64,000 nucleotides of DNA from Alkalicoccus halolimnae. Lineage in GTDB: Bacteria > Bacillota > Bacilli > Bacillales > Salisediminibacteriaceae. Where the stretch lies: the NCBI RefSeq assembly GCF_008014775.2, contig NZ_CP144914.1, forward strand, positions 1,612,001 through 1,676,000. Reading direction: 5' to 3'. Positions 8,677 to 17,477 of the stretch are shown here, piece after piece. Below the pieces are notes generated by a model that did not search any database, was not told the DNA's origin, and saw nothing but the letters and a program-made list of their open reading frames with translations. A program made the translations under genes and the position numbers. Within the stretch, counting starts at the first letter, position 1. Each line of letters starts with the position of its first letter.

Positions 8677-9507
8677 GTGGAAACTTGGCTATACATAGAT
8701 ACAGGAAAACAGCGTCCGGGTTTTAATATGGCTCTGGACGAAAAACTGATGGACTGGCACCGGAAGGGACTTATTGAACCGGTAGTCCGTTTTTACGAAT
8801 GGGAGCCTGCGACCTTGTCACTCGGGTATTTTCAAAGGATAGACAAAGATATTGATTTAAGCGGGGTGGAGCGCCATGGTGCGGGACTTGTCCGCAGACC
8901 AACGGGAGGACGTGCCGTACTGCATGATGATGAGCTGACGTACAGTGTAATCGTAAAAGAATCGCATGAACAAATGCCTGCGACTGTGACAGAAGCTTAC
9001 CGCGTAATTTCCCAGGGCCTTTTGGAAGGGTTTCGATCGCTGGAGTTAAATGCGGATTTTTCTATTCCCAGAACGGATCTGGAAAAAGCAGAACTGCGAA
9101 ATCCTCGTTCTGCTGTCTGTTTTGATGCACCTTCCTGGTATGAAATGGTCGTAAACGGAAAAAAAATTGCCGGAAGCGCCCAGACCCGCCAGAAGGGAAT
9201 TATTCTCCAGCATGGTTCTCTTATAAGGACAATTGATGAAAATAAGCTGTTTGATATGTTTAAATTTCCAAATGAACGATTAAGAAACAGAATGCAGAAA
9301 GGTTTTAAGGAGAAAGCAGTTCCGCTTGCTGATCTGATGGAGGAGCTTGTCACAGTAGAAACGATGAAAAATCATTTTAAAGCTGGTTTTGAGAAAGCTC
9401 TTCAGATCTATCTTCAACCCTATCAACTCAGCAGTATTCAGCTGAAAGAAGTGGAAGAATTGGCAGCATCCAAATATGATACAAAAGAATGGACATATAA
9501 ATATTAA
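8677..9507 (+). CDS. lipM: LipM, octanoyltransferase acting on GcvH
   Basis: Octanoyl-ACP:GcvH octanoyltransferase starts lipoate synthesis by moving octanoate from acyl carrier protein to GcvH. The 276-aa protein has the LplA/LipB fold motifs [18 protein letters not shown] and [27 protein letters not shown] supplies a cysteine at residue 148, near the catalytic Cys150 of B. subtilis LipM. The GTG start follows GGGAGGAA. It lies next to the glycine cleavage operon, whose GcvH is the octanoyl carrier, and its product ultimately serves the branched-chain dehydrogenase encoded further on. Confidence 0.93.
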   Translation: METWLYIDTGKQRPGFNMALDEKLMDWHRKGLIEPVVRFYEWEPATLSLGYFQRIDKDIDLSGVERHGAGLVRRPTGGRAVLHDDELTYSVIVKESHEQMPATVTEAYRVISQGLLEGFRSLELNADFSIPRTDLEKAELRNPRSAVCFDAPSWYEMVVNGKKIAGSAQTRQKGIILQHGSLIRTIDENKLFDMFKFPNERLRNRMQKGFKEKAVPLADLMEELVTVETMKNHFKAGFEKALQIYLQPYQLSSIQLKEVEELAASKYDTKEWTYKY

Positions 9508-9607
9508 AAATACTGTGTGACTTATGATTCATTTTCCTTTACCCGGAAAGCATGTTCCTTACAGCGATGGGATTTAGGTGGAAGTATGTTCAAAAACAAT
9601 AAAATAA

Positions 9608-9710
9608 CAGTTTACATCTGTATTGGAAGGGTATAGAATTATCACTAGATAAACTATATATAGAGCTTGTTTTAAATGCAAACACAATATATAGTGCCAG
9701 ATGTAAACTG
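9608..9710 (+). promoter_or_regulatory. nrdJ control region: promoter, two NrdR boxes, flanking inverted repeat
   Basis: A promoter TTTACA (9611-9616), 17 bases, TAGAAT (9634-9639) is followed by two matches to the NrdR box consensus: AAACTATATATAGAGC (9651-9666) and ACACAATATATAGTGC (9682-9697). They are 31 bases apart, three helical turns, as is usual for paired NrdR boxes. A perfect 13-base inverted repeat, CAGTTTACATCTG (9608-9620) and its complement (9698-9710), brackets the block. NrdR represses ribonucleotide reductase genes when dATP is high; placement downstream of the -10 box fits repression. Confidence 0.82.
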
Positions 9711-9720
9711 GATTAATAAA

Positions 9721-9750
9721 GAAGCCTGAGCAGGGCTTCCTTATTTTTTA
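9721..9750 (+). terminator. Intrinsic terminator in the nrdJ leader
   Basis: GAAGCC and GGCTTC form a short stem around TGAGCAG, followed by CTTATTTTTT. It lies downstream of the nrdJ promoter and 40 bases before the start codon, so it could be an attenuator. It might also simply end lipM transcription. Confidence 0.6.
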
Positions 9751-9789
9751 CGAAAATCAGTAGTATTTAAAGAAAAAGGAGCGAGGCCT

Positions 9790-12357
9790 GTGACTACCTT
9801 TATGTCCAACAAACAAATTAATGTAGATCAGCTGAACAAAGATATTGAACTATTTCCCCAGGTGTATCCTGTTACTCCGGAGATGCACAAAAATCAAAGC
9901 GGGGTTTCCCGGCTGGTAATGCTTGACAGGTATACGTTTAAAGACACGGAGAAAAAAACGCTGAAAGCAGGAGATTTTGTTGTTTTAACAGTTAAATCCG
10001 ATCCTAAATTCCCTGCAAGGGGCTATGGATTTGTAACGGAAGTGAACTGGGAAAATGCGACTGCTAAAATTGCAGTTGAAGAAGAGTTTCACGGAGTTCT
10101 GGACAACCCGGAAGAGAAAAAAACGGGAATTGTGGAGAGGCCGCTTGCTACAATCGACAAACCTCTTGAAGTTTACTATGAACAGATTGCAAAACGAAAT
10201 GCTGCAGGTCTTTCTTCAGTCGAATCCACTCAGGAAAAAAGACAGGAATGGTTCGGGAAATTTTATAATGAGCTTGTCAACATGAACTTTGTTCCTGCAG
10301 GCCGGGTGCTTTATGGTGCGGGAGCTGAAACAGATGTAACCTATTTCAACTGCTATGTAATGCCTTTTGTGGCGGACTCCAGAGAAGGAATTTCAGATCA
10401 TCGCAAGCAGGTGATGGAAATTATGAGCCGTGGTGGAGGCGTGGGAACGAATGGTTCAACACTCCGCCCGAGAAATGCACTGGCCAGAGGAGTGAACGGG
10501 AAATCATCCGGATCAGTTTCCTGGCTGGATGACATAGCGAAGCTTACTCATCTCGTCGAGCAGGGAGGATCCAGACGAGGCGCACAGATGATCATGCTCG
10601 CTGACTGGCACCCGGATATTCTGGAATTTATTGTATCAAAAATGCAGAATCCAAGGATTCTTAGGTATCTGTATGAAAACACTGAAGATGAGCAGATCAA
10701 ACTGTTAATTCAGGAGAAGCTGAAATTTACCCCTTTTACGGAGCTGGAGGAGGCAATGTATCAAAGCATTGTTAACTACAAGCACATTGAAGGCCAGGGT
10801 GGTTTTGACCCTAAAGTTATCCGGGATGCAGAGAGCAGACTCCGGGACGGCGGCACATATGAGGTGAATAATCCGGAATTTCTTACAGGCGCTAATATTT
10901 CCGTCTGTATTACGAAAGATTTTATGGAGGCCGTTGAAAACGGGGAAGATTATGAACTGCGTTTTCCGGACGTTGAAAACTATTCTTCCTCTGAAATGGA
11001 AGCTTATAATAGAGAGTGGCAGGAATACGGTGACGTTCGGGAGTGGGAAAATCTCGGCTTTGGTATCCGCACATACAGAAAAATAAGGGCACAGGAACTC
11101 TGGAACTTAATTAACATCTGCGCCACATATTCTGCTGAGCCGGGCATCTTTTTTATCGACAATGCGAATGAAATGACAAACGCAAGTGCTTACGGACAAA
11201 AAGTAGTGGCTACCAACCCTTGTGGTGAACAGCCTCTTGCACCTTATTCCGTCTGCAATCTCGCGGCAGTAAACCTCTCTGAAATGGCAGATTTAAACAA
11301 GAAAGAAGTGGACTTTGAGAAGCTGGCAGAAACGGTGGCAGTCGGTGTGCGGATGCAGGACAATGTGATCGATGCCACTCCGTACTTTCTGGAAGAAAAC
11401 ACAAGGCAGGCTCTCGGCGAACGTCGTGTAGGACTTGGTGTAATGGGTCTGCACGATCTGCTTATTGAGACAGAAACAACATACGGGTCCGAAGAAGGCA
11501 ACAAACTGGTCGATAAAATCTTTGAAACGATTGCTACAACAGCTTACCGAACGTCTATTGAACTTGCAGGTGAGAAAGGAAGTTTCCCTTTCCTGGAAGG
11601 TACGAACGATGCAGAAACAGAGCACCTGCGCCTGCGCTATACAGAGACAGGCTATATGAAAAAAATGCCGGAAGACATACTCGAAGGAGTGCGGAAACAC
11701 GGTATTAGAAATTCCCATCTTCTTACGGTAGCTCCTACTGGTTCTACGGGAACGATGGTAGGCGTTTCGACGGGACTGGAACCTTACTTTTCTTTTTCTT
11801 ACTACAGAAGCGGCCGTCTAGGTAAGTTTATAGAAGTGAAGGCAGCTATTCTGCAGCGTTATTTGGAGCGTCATCCGGAGCAGGATCCTGACAATCTTCC
11901 CGAATGGTTTATTTCGAGTATGGATCTGACTCCGGAAGCACATGCAGATGTACAGTGTGTCATTCAAAAGTGGGTAGACAGCTCGCTTAGTAAAACAGTA
12001 AATGCTCCAAAAGGTTACACAGTGGATCAGGTAAAATCCGTTTATGAAAGGCTTTATAAAGGAGGAGCAAAGGGTGGAACTGTTTACGTCGATGGAAGCA
12101 GAGATGCTCAGGTTCTTACTCTGAAGGCGGAAGAAAACGATAACTATGCTGTAGATTTAACTGGAGGAGAAGAAAAGGGAGAAACAAATCATCCTGTCGT
12201 ACTGGTTGATACGATTGCAGATTTAAGAAGTACGTCAGTTAATTTCGGCAGTGAAGTAGGGGACACTTGTCCAGTCTGCCGTCAGGGGACTGTAGAAGAT
12301 ATTGGAGGTTGCAACACATGCACGAACTGCAGCGCTCAGTTAAAATGCGGATTATAA
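9790..12357 (+). CDS. nrdJ: NrdJ, adenosylcobalamin-dependent (class II) ribonucleotide reductase
   Basis: Class II reductase makes deoxyribonucleotides with coenzyme B12 as radical source and needs no oxygen and no second subunit. The 855-aa protein has the NFVPAGRVLYGAG, SRGGGVGTN, NPCGEQPLAPYSVCNL and APTGSTGTM motifs. Its C-terminus has paired cysteines (CPVC, CNTC, NC, C), a zinc-ribbon-like tail characteristic of NrdJ. GTG 9790 follows AAAAGGAGCG. In B. subtilis this site between lipM and mntR holds no reductase, so the gene was gained or relocated here. The NrdR boxes upstream indicate dATP-dependent repression. Confidence 0.95.
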   Translation: MTTFMSNKQINVDQLNKDIELFPQVYPVTPEMHKNQSGVSRLVMLDRYTFKDTEKKTLKAGDFVVLTVKSDPKFPARGYGFVTEVNWENATAKIAVEEEFHGVLDNPEEKKTGIVERPLATIDKPLEVYYEQIAKRNAAGLSSVESTQEKRQEWFGKFYNELVNMNFVPAGRVLYGAGAETDVTYFNCYVMPFVADSREGISDHRKQVMEIMSRGGGVGTNGSTLRPRNALARGVNGKSSGSVSWLDDIAKLTHLVEQGGSRRGAQMIMLADWHPDILEFIVSKMQNPRILRYLYENTEDEQIKLLIQEKLKFTPFTELEEAMYQSIVNYKHIEGQGGFDPKVIRDAESRLRDGGTYEVNNPEFLTGANISVCITKDFMEAVENGEDYELRFPDVENYSSSEMEAYNREWQEYGDVREWENLGFGIRTYRKIRAQELWNLINICATYSAEPGIFFIDNANEMTNASAYGQKVVATNPCGEQPLAPYSVCNLAAVNLSEMADLNKKEVDFEKLAETVAVGVRMQDNVIDATPYFLEENTRQALGERRVGLGVMGLHDLLIETETTYGSEEGNKLVDKIFETIATTAYRTSIELAGEKGSFPFLEGTNDAETEHLRLRYTETGYMKKMPEDILEGVRKHGIRNSHLLTVAPTGSTGTMVGVSTGLEPYFSFSYYRSGRLGKFIEVKAAILQRYLERHPEQDPDNLPEWFISSMDLTPEAHADVQCVIQKWVDSSLSKTVNAPKGYTVDQVKSVYERLYKGGAKGGTVYVDGSRDAQVLTLKAEENDNYAVDLTGGEEKGETNHPVVLVDTIADLRSTSVNFGSEVGDTCPVCRQGTVEDIGGCNTCTNCSAQLKCGL

Positions 12358-12376
12358 ATCTTTTATGAATTTATTA

Positions 12377-12420
12377 GCCTCTGAATGCCTCCGGGCAGAT
12401 TCAGAGGCTTTTGTTTTTGT
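12377..12420 (+). terminator. Terminator of nrdJ
   Basis: A 10-bp stem, GCCTCTGAAT with ATTCAGAGGC, closes a GC-rich loop and is followed by TTTTGTTTTTGT. Confidence 0.88.
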
Positions 12421-12573
12421 GTGTAAGTCACAGCGTAGTCTTCATTTACAAGCTGTTTTCAAATGCTTTACTTGATGACTAGGAAGAGCATGGAAAAGGT
12501 TGTATTAATGTGCTAAAATAAACATGCACATTTAATGATTCCGGCTTCAGTCCGGAATGTCTGGAGGATATTT

Positions 12574-12996
12574 ATGCCGACACCGAGTATGGAAGATTAT
12601 CTCGAAAGAATATACCAACTGATAGACGAAAAAGGATATGCAAGAGTTTCCGATATAGCTGGAGCTCTGGAGGTTCATCCTTCTTCAGTTACAAAAATGG
12701 TTCAGAAACTGGATGCAGAAGAATACTTAATTTACGAAAAGTACCGGGGTCTGGTCTTAACCTCAAAAGGTAAAAAAATTGGGAAGAGACTGGTTTTTCG
12801 TCATGAACTTCTGGAGGAGTTCATGAGAATGATAGGTGTCGATGATAAGAGAATATATAAAGATGTCGAGGGAATTGAACATCATTTGAGCTGGGAAGCA
12901 ATAGACCGTATCGGAGATCTTGTGCAGTATTTTGAAGAAGACAGCAGCAGACTGAATGATCTCCGCAACGTTCAGCAGAAAAACGATAATCCTTAA
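12574..12996 (+). CDS. mntR: MntR, manganese-responsive transcriptional regulator
   Basis: DtxR-family regulator that represses manganese uptake genes when bound to Mn(II). From ATG 12574 it has 140 aa (142 in B. subtilis). All known metal ligands are present at the same numbers: Asp8, Glu11, His77, Glu99, Glu102, His103. An N-terminal winged helix ([22 protein letters not shown]) binds DNA. The longer ORF from 12535 was trimmed because a GGAGG site precedes 12574. The gene stands alone between nrdJ and a convergent membrane-protein gene. Confidence 0.96.
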   Translation: MPTPSMEDYLERIYQLIDEKGYARVSDIAGALEVHPSSVTKMVQKLDAEEYLIYEKYRGLVLTSKGKKIGKRLVFRHELLEEFMRMIGVDDKRIYKDVEGIEHHLSWEAIDRIGDLVQYFEEDSSRLNDLRNVQQKNDNP

Positions 12997-13096
12997 TTCT
13001 GCTCATCTAAGAAGCAGCTTCGATTGTCACATCTATATCAGTTTAAGACGAAACACTTTTTCTTGAGTTAGATAACCTCAGCTGCTTTTAATCTTA

Positions 13097-13155
13097 AAAT
13101 TAAGCAGACAGGAGGACGGCCGGTTTATTCGGCCGTCCTCCTGTCTGCTTAATTT
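13097..13155. terminator. Very long perfect hairpin between mntR and a convergent gene
   Basis: Positions 13097-13122 pair perfectly with 13130-13155, giving a 26-bp uninterrupted stem around a 7-base GTTTATT loop. It covers the stop codon of the minus-strand gene. T-rich sequence on the low-coordinate side suits termination of that gene; the other side has only a weak T-run. The stem is much longer than a typical terminator. Confidence 0.75.
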
Positions 13156-13946
13156 ACAATTTGTTCATACCTTCCATGGCGTTCATAAACATCAGCTACT
13201 ATTAAAATAAATGGAAGAAATAGGGTGATCCATAAGCCGGTAAAGACACCTGTAATCAGCTCGCCAAGCACAAATATTTGGAAAGTCGGACGTATAGCTG
13301 CAAAACAAAAAACTATTCCCAGCGAGCCGGTGATGAATGCAAACACTTTTGCACCTCTTTGTGTTCTGGCAAGTTCCAGTCTTATTTTGTACTGTTCCAA
13401 AGAGGCACCTACACCAATGCCGAGAAGCAGCCCGGGAAGCAGTAAAAAGAATTCTTCTGGATAAATCAGCACGGAGATAAAAACAGGCAGAATGATGGCA
13501 AAAGAAAACAAATAAGCATCCGGCATACTTCCAAGCCAATCAAGGCTCCGATAATACGTGTAGCTGATAAAACCGCCTATAAGGATACCGCCTGTGATCG
13601 AATAAACCGATGTATTCATCGTTAAATAGAGCAGGCTTATAAGCAGTGGGGCGGCGATTGTTAAAACCACTTCATATTTACGTTTACAGAGAGGGATTAG
13701 AAACGCAAATAGAGTTACGCTGGCCTGCACATGAGGATGAGTCACGGCTACTGCCTGATTACTTAAAAAAAGGTAAGGGAAATAAATTACTATAATGTAC
13801 CCGATTGATAAAGATAGGATAGTTAAATACAGCAGTTGGAACCCAGCTCTTTTATTTAAGCCCCAGTAAACCGCTCCGGCTGTGATCAACCAGCCGATAA
13901 ATAAGATCTGAGAGTAGGTGTTAACGAAAAAGGCCGGAGCTGACAT
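13149..13946 (-). CDS. PAP2-like polytopic membrane protein with degenerate catalytic motifs
   Basis: A 265-aa protein with about eight hydrophobic helices. The C-terminal half (LLLGIGVGASLEQYKIRLE, then a helix and FTGLWITLFLPFIL) resembles the tail of bacterial PAP2-family lipid phosphatases. The stretch TGGILIGGFISYTYYR resembles the segment after their third catalytic motif. The catalytic residues themselves are not found: there is no K-x6-RP, PSGH appears as HPHV, and no SR-x5-H-x3-D remains. I infer a decayed or repurposed PAP2 protein. It occupies the yqhO-yqhR region of B. subtilis but I could not match it to those genes. Confidence 0.6.
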   Translation of the reverse strand: MSAPAFFVNTYSQILFIGWLITAGAVYWGLNKRAGFQLLYLTILSLSIGYIIVIYFPYLFLSNQAVAVTHPHVQASVTLFAFLIPLCKRKYEVVLTIAAPLLISLLYLTMNTSVYSITGGILIGGFISYTYYRSLDWLGSMPDAYLFSFAIILPVFISVLIYPEEFFLLLPGLLLGIGVGASLEQYKIRLELARTQRGAKVFAFITGSLGIVFCFAAIRPTFQIFVLGELITGVFTGLWITLFLPFILIVADVYERHGRYEQIVN

Positions 13947-13986
13947 GACATTACCTCCCCAAAGCTGAAAATAAACTAATACAACA

Positions 13987-14022
13987 AAAGAGCCAAGCTT
14001 TAAAACAGTGCCCGGCTCTTTT
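13987..14022 (-). terminator. Terminator of yqhP
   Basis: AAAGAGCC and GGCTCTTT form an 8-bp stem overlapping the last codons of the minus-strand gene; read on the minus strand it is followed by TTTTGTTG. Confidence 0.6.
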
Positions 14023-14401
14023 TCTTTGTGTTCTTTTTACCTTCGATAACTGTCAGTTTCACATCGGACTGTCTTTTGATAAGTGGTTTAGGACTTCGCT
14101 TCTCCTGCTTGACCGTTTTTAACGGAGTTGTGCTCCGTTTCGGTTTCGGTTTGCTTTTCACTGCAGCAGCGCCGGCAGATCTGCTGGTCTTTTTTACCGG
14201 AGTCTTAAATCCGGATTGCTGCTGCATGAGCCGGGGCTGAATAAAACGGCGGAATAACAAAATAAATAACGTGATAATCCCGATAGTAACAAAGATACTT
14301 GTAATAAAGCCTCCGGGATCCTGTATTAATTTCCCACCTATTCCAAGGACGGCCAGACCAATGACTACGAAAAGGACAGGATGAATACGTTTGCGGACCA
14401 T
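14000..14401 (-). CDS. yqhP: YqhP-like (SA1362 family) small membrane protein
   Basis: A 133-aa protein beginning MVRKRIHPVLFVVIGLAVLGIGGKL, with two hydrophobic segments (about residues 7-22 and 33-50) followed by a long basic tail rich in Lys, Arg, Pro and Ser (residues 60-133). Hydrophobic start and position match the YqhP/SA1362 family, whose function is unknown. The start chosen follows CTGGAGGTG on the minus strand; a longer form to 14437 lacks a ribosome binding site. The basic tail is probably cytoplasmic. Confidence 0.75.
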   Translation of the reverse strand: MVRKRIHPVLFVVIGLAVLGIGGKLIQDPGGFITSIFVTIGIITLFILLFRRFIQPRLMQQQSGFKTPVKKTSRSAGAAAVKSKPKPKRSTTPLKTVKQEKRSPKPLIKRQSDVKLTVIEGKKNTKKKSRALF

Positions 14402-14695
14402 ATGTTTACACCTCCAGATTACATTTGCTGAAGACAAACCTGTAATATATCATTATAGGTACTATTCTACACTAATTCTGTTAAACCTTCTAAGAAGATG
14501 TACTTTTCTTTTCCCTTAATTTTTATTTATTACACCTCGTATTTTATCTCCTTTCAGGCATAACTATCCAAGAATGAGAGCTTATGATAAAATACACGTT
14601 GGGCACCATGCCTGCTAATATGTAAGAGCCGTGGAGTTGTTGGTTACGAAACGGTTTTTCCAGCTGATCAGAAAAATTTCAGAGGAGGCGTTTGA

Positions 14696-15760
14696 ATGTC
14701 AAAAATAAATGAACTCCGCAGTATGTTTAAAAAGAGCGGAATCGATGGAATTATCATATCGAGTACATATAACCGAAGATATATGACCGGATTCAGCGGA
14801 ACCGCCGGTACTGCTTTTATAACAGAAAAAGAAGCTAAACTTATTACAGACTTCCGCTATACAGAACAGGCTGAAAAGCAGGCTGCTGAATATAAAATCA
14901 TCGAGCACAAACAACCGATGATGGATGAGTTATCTTCCCATGTAAAAGAAGCAGGAATAAAGCGTCTTGGATTTGAAAAAAACCATATTACTTATGGGGA
15001 ATTCGAAAAATTCAAAGAGAAGCTTGATGTGGAGCTTGTACCGGTTGAAGGATTAGTGGAACACCAGCGTTTAATTAAAACTGAAGAAGAAATTAATATC
15101 ATACAGGAAGCAGTTAATATAGCTGACAGAGCTTTCACCCATATTCAGGACTACATTAAACCAGGAGTTACAGAAATTGATGTAGCAAATGAATTGGAGT
15201 TTTTTATGAGGAAACAGGGAGCCGATTCCTCTTCATTTGATATTATAGTAGCTTCCGGTTATCGTTCAGCCCTCCCGCACGGTGTAGCAAGTGATAAAAC
15301 CATTGAGCGCGGGGAACTTGTAACACTGGATTTCGGGGCATATTATAAAGGCTACTGCTCCGACATAACGAGAACTGTTGCGGTAGGGAAGCCGGACGAA
15401 AAGCTGCTGGAAATTTATAATACAGTTCTTGAAGCCCAGATCCGTGGTGTAAATGGTTTGAAAGCAGGTATTACCGGTATTGAAGCAGATGCTTTAACGA
15501 GAGATTATATCAAGGATCAAGGATATGGGGACTTTTTCGGTCATTCAACCGGCCATGGCATGGGCATGGAAGTGCATGAAGGGCCGGGGCTCTCCTTTCG
15601 AAGTGAACAGAAACTTGAACCGGGAATGGTCGTAACGGTAGAGCCGGGTATTTACGTAAGCGGGACCGGCGGCACTAGAATCGAAGATGATGTACTTATT
15701 ACAGAAACAGGCTGCAGGATTTTATCTCATTCTTCAAAAGAGCTGGTCATTTTGGATTAA
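14696..15760 (+). CDS. papA: Xaa-Pro dipeptidase/aminopeptidase, M24 family (YqhT/PapA)
   Basis: This 354-aa metallopeptidase removes residues next to proline. The N-terminal creatinase-like domain (1-125) precedes a pita-bread catalytic domain with LDFGAYYKGYCSDITRT (two metal Asp), GHSTGHGMGMEVHEGP (metal His), VEPGIY (metal Glu) and TRIEDDVLIT (metal Glu). All five ligands are present. ATG 14696 follows GAGGAGG. As in B. subtilis, efp follows at 22 bases. The neighbour aroQ (yqhS) that precedes it in B. subtilis is missing here. Confidence 0.92.
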   Translation: MSKINELRSMFKKSGIDGIIISSTYNRRYMTGFSGTAGTAFITEKEAKLITDFRYTEQAEKQAAEYKIIEHKQPMMDELSSHVKEAGIKRLGFEKNHITYGEFEKFKEKLDVELVPVEGLVEHQRLIKTEEEINIIQEAVNIADRAFTHIQDYIKPGVTEIDVANELEFFMRKQGADSSSFDIIVASGYRSALPHGVASDKTIERGELVTLDFGAYYKGYCSDITRTVAVGKPDEKLLEIYNTVLEAQIRGVNGLKAGITGIEADALTRDYIKDQGYGDFFGHSTGHGMGMEVHEGPGLSFRSEQKLEPGMVVTVEPGIYVSGTGGTRIEDDVLITETGCRILSHSSKELVILD

Positions 15761-15782
15761 ATAAAAATCGGAGGTAGAAATA

Positions 15783-16340
15783 ATGATATCAGTAAACGAT
15801 TTTAAAACAGGTTTAACGATTGAAACGGATAATGACATTTGGCAGGTGCTGGAATTCCAACATGTAAAACCCGGAAAAGGAGCGGCATTCGTACGTTCTA
15901 AACTACGGAGTCTTCGATCAGGCAACACTCAGGAAAAGACTTTCCGGGCTGGCGAAAAAGTGGAAAAAGCTCACATTGAAAACGCAAAAATGACCTATCT
16001 TTATTCAAACGGTGATACGCATGCTTTTATGGATACGAGTTCCTATGAACAAATTGAGCTGCAGACGAAACAAATTGAGCGCCAGCTGAAGTTTCTAAAG
16101 GAAAATATGGAAGTCAGTGTACTTATGTACGGTCATGAAATTCTCGGAGTCGAGCCTCCGCAGGCAGTGGAACTGGAAGTTACAGAAACGGAACCCGGAA
16201 TAAAAGGAGACACAGCTTCAGGAGGCACGAAGCCAGCCACTCTAGAAACAGGACTTACTGTTCAGGTTCCATTTTTTGTGAATCAAGGAGATATGCTGGT
16301 TATTGACACACGTGAAGGAAAGTACGTATCAAGGGCGTAA
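15783..16340 (+). CDS. efp: Elongation factor P
   Basis: EF-P binds stalled ribosomes between the P and E sites and relieves pausing at polyproline stretches. The 185-aa protein has a KOW-like N-domain followed by two OB folds. Loop residue Lys32 ([10 protein letters not shown]) matches the lysine carrying 5-aminopentanol in B. subtilis. The signature [17 protein letters not shown] and the end [24 protein letters not shown] are intact. GGAGG precedes ATG 15783. Directly downstream, the spoIIIA operon expected in spore formers is absent. Confidence 0.97.
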   Translation: MISVNDFKTGLTIETDNDIWQVLEFQHVKPGKGAAFVRSKLRSLRSGNTQEKTFRAGEKVEKAHIENAKMTYLYSNGDTHAFMDTSSYEQIELQTKQIERQLKFLKENMEVSVLMYGHEILGVEPPQAVELEVTETEPGIKGDTASGGTKPATLETGLTVQVPFFVNQGDMLVIDTREGKYVSRA

Positions 16341-16376
16341 ATAAAAAGACCTTAATATGGTCTCAGGAGGTATAAA

Positions 16377-16712
16377 ATGGATTGGTCGGAATTAACCGAA
16401 GGTGCAAAAGCTGTTTTAGAACAAACGAGAAATATAAAAAATGATAAAATCCAGATCGTGGAGTTTGAAGTAGGCTTTAAGCAAGTGGACGAGGAAGCAG
16501 ATGGAACTCCGGTTTCCATCCAGGAAGAAGACTATCAAAGCTTAAAGCGCTATACAAATGAGAATGAATATGGAGAAAAATACCATATGGCTAGAAATAA
16601 AAACATTGTAAAGATTATTTTGATCGAAGATGGCAGGATACCGGACAATCTATCAGATTTTCCGGTATTCAGGGAGTATAAATCTATTCCTAAAACAGAA
16701 GAAGGTAATTAA
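16377..16712 (+). CDS. Unknown 111-aa acidic cytoplasmic protein at the spoIIIA site
   Basis: I do not recognise this protein. It begins MDWSELTEGAKAVLEQTRNIKNDK, probably a helix, and continues as alternating strands (IQIVEFEVGFKQVDEE, NIVKIILIEDGRIPDN). No signal peptide or membrane segment is visible, and it is rich in Glu, Asp and Lys. A clear AGGAGG site precedes ATG 16377. It lies 36 bases after efp, so it may share the transcript. It stands where B. subtilis has yqhV and the eight-gene spoIIIA operon. A weak terminator follows. Confidence 0.75.
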   Translation: MDWSELTEGAKAVLEQTRNIKNDKIQIVEFEVGFKQVDEEADGTPVSIQEEDYQSLKRYTNENEYGEKYHMARNKNIVKIILIEDGRIPDNLSDFPVFREYKSIPKTEEGN

Positions 16713-16718
16713 GACTTT

Positions 16719-16750
16719 TAAGAGGGAGGTCATTGGACTTCCCTTCTTTT
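16719..16750 (+). terminator. Possible terminator before accB
   Basis: AAGAGGGAGGTC and GACTTCCCTTCTT can pair (with G-U pairs) around a 4-base loop, with TTTTC after. The stem is imperfect. The rest of the gap to accB is AT-rich; no regulatory motif was recognised. Confidence 0.45.
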
Positions 16751-16963
16751 CAAATAAACATTGAAAGCGGTAACAATTAAGAGGCAGCCTGTTCATCACA
16801 CTTTAAAAGAAAACTTTTTTCATAAAAATTCCTTTTTAAATAATGCTTTACCGGAAAAAAGGTTTTCAAAAATGGAGTTTTAAGGTAGCATAAATTTTAT
16901 AACTATTTTAATAGGTAAAGAAAATATGTACATAAAATATTATATAACGGGAGTGAAAACAGC

Positions 16964-17467
16964 ATGTTAAAGATCCAGGAAATAAGAGAACTCATCAAAT
17001 TAATTGATGATTCAAGCATTAACGAATTCAAGTATGAGCAGAATGGAGCCAAAGTACTGTTGAAAAAACAGGGATTCTCTCAAAATACAGTGCAGATTAA
17101 ACCGGAGCAGGAAAACGCTTCTAAGGAACCAGCTGCACCAGTTAAAGAAATAAACGAAGCGCCTGTGCAGGCTGCAGAAGTGAAGGAAGATCCAAAGGAA
17201 AAGAAAGAAAGCAGCGATCATGAGAATTTCCACACGATAACTTCTCCAATGGTAGGCACGTTCTATGAAGCTCCTTCTCCTGAATCGGGGCCTTATATTA
17301 AAAAGGGCGATAAAGTGAACGAAGAAAGTATAGTATGTATTGTAGAAGCAATGAAATTGATGAATGAAATTGAGGCTGAAGTAAATGGAGAAATAGTAGA
17401 TATTCTCGTAGAAAACGGGGAGCTTGTTGAATACGGCCAAGATCTGTTTCTCGTAAAGCCGGAATAG
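16964..17467 (+). CDS. accB: AccB, biotin carboxyl carrier protein of acetyl-CoA carboxylase
   Basis: Carrier subunit of acetyl-CoA carboxylase, the first step of fatty acid synthesis. The 167-aa protein has an N-terminal helical region, an Ala/Pro/Glu/Lys-rich linker (about 48-85) and a C-terminal biotinyl domain. The biotinylated lysine is Lys131 in [32 protein letters not shown] is typical. accC follows directly. In spore formers this gene follows spoIIIAH; here it follows a gap after the 111-aa gene. Confidence 0.97.
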   Translation: MLKIQEIRELIKLIDDSSINEFKYEQNGAKVLLKKQGFSQNTVQIKPEQENASKEPAAPVKEINEAPVQAAEVKEDPKEKKESSDHENFHTITSPMVGTFYEAPSPESGPYIKKGDKVNEESIVCIVEAMKLMNEIEAEVNGEIVDILVENGELVEYGQDLFLVKPE

Positions 17468-17477
17468 AGGGATGACA

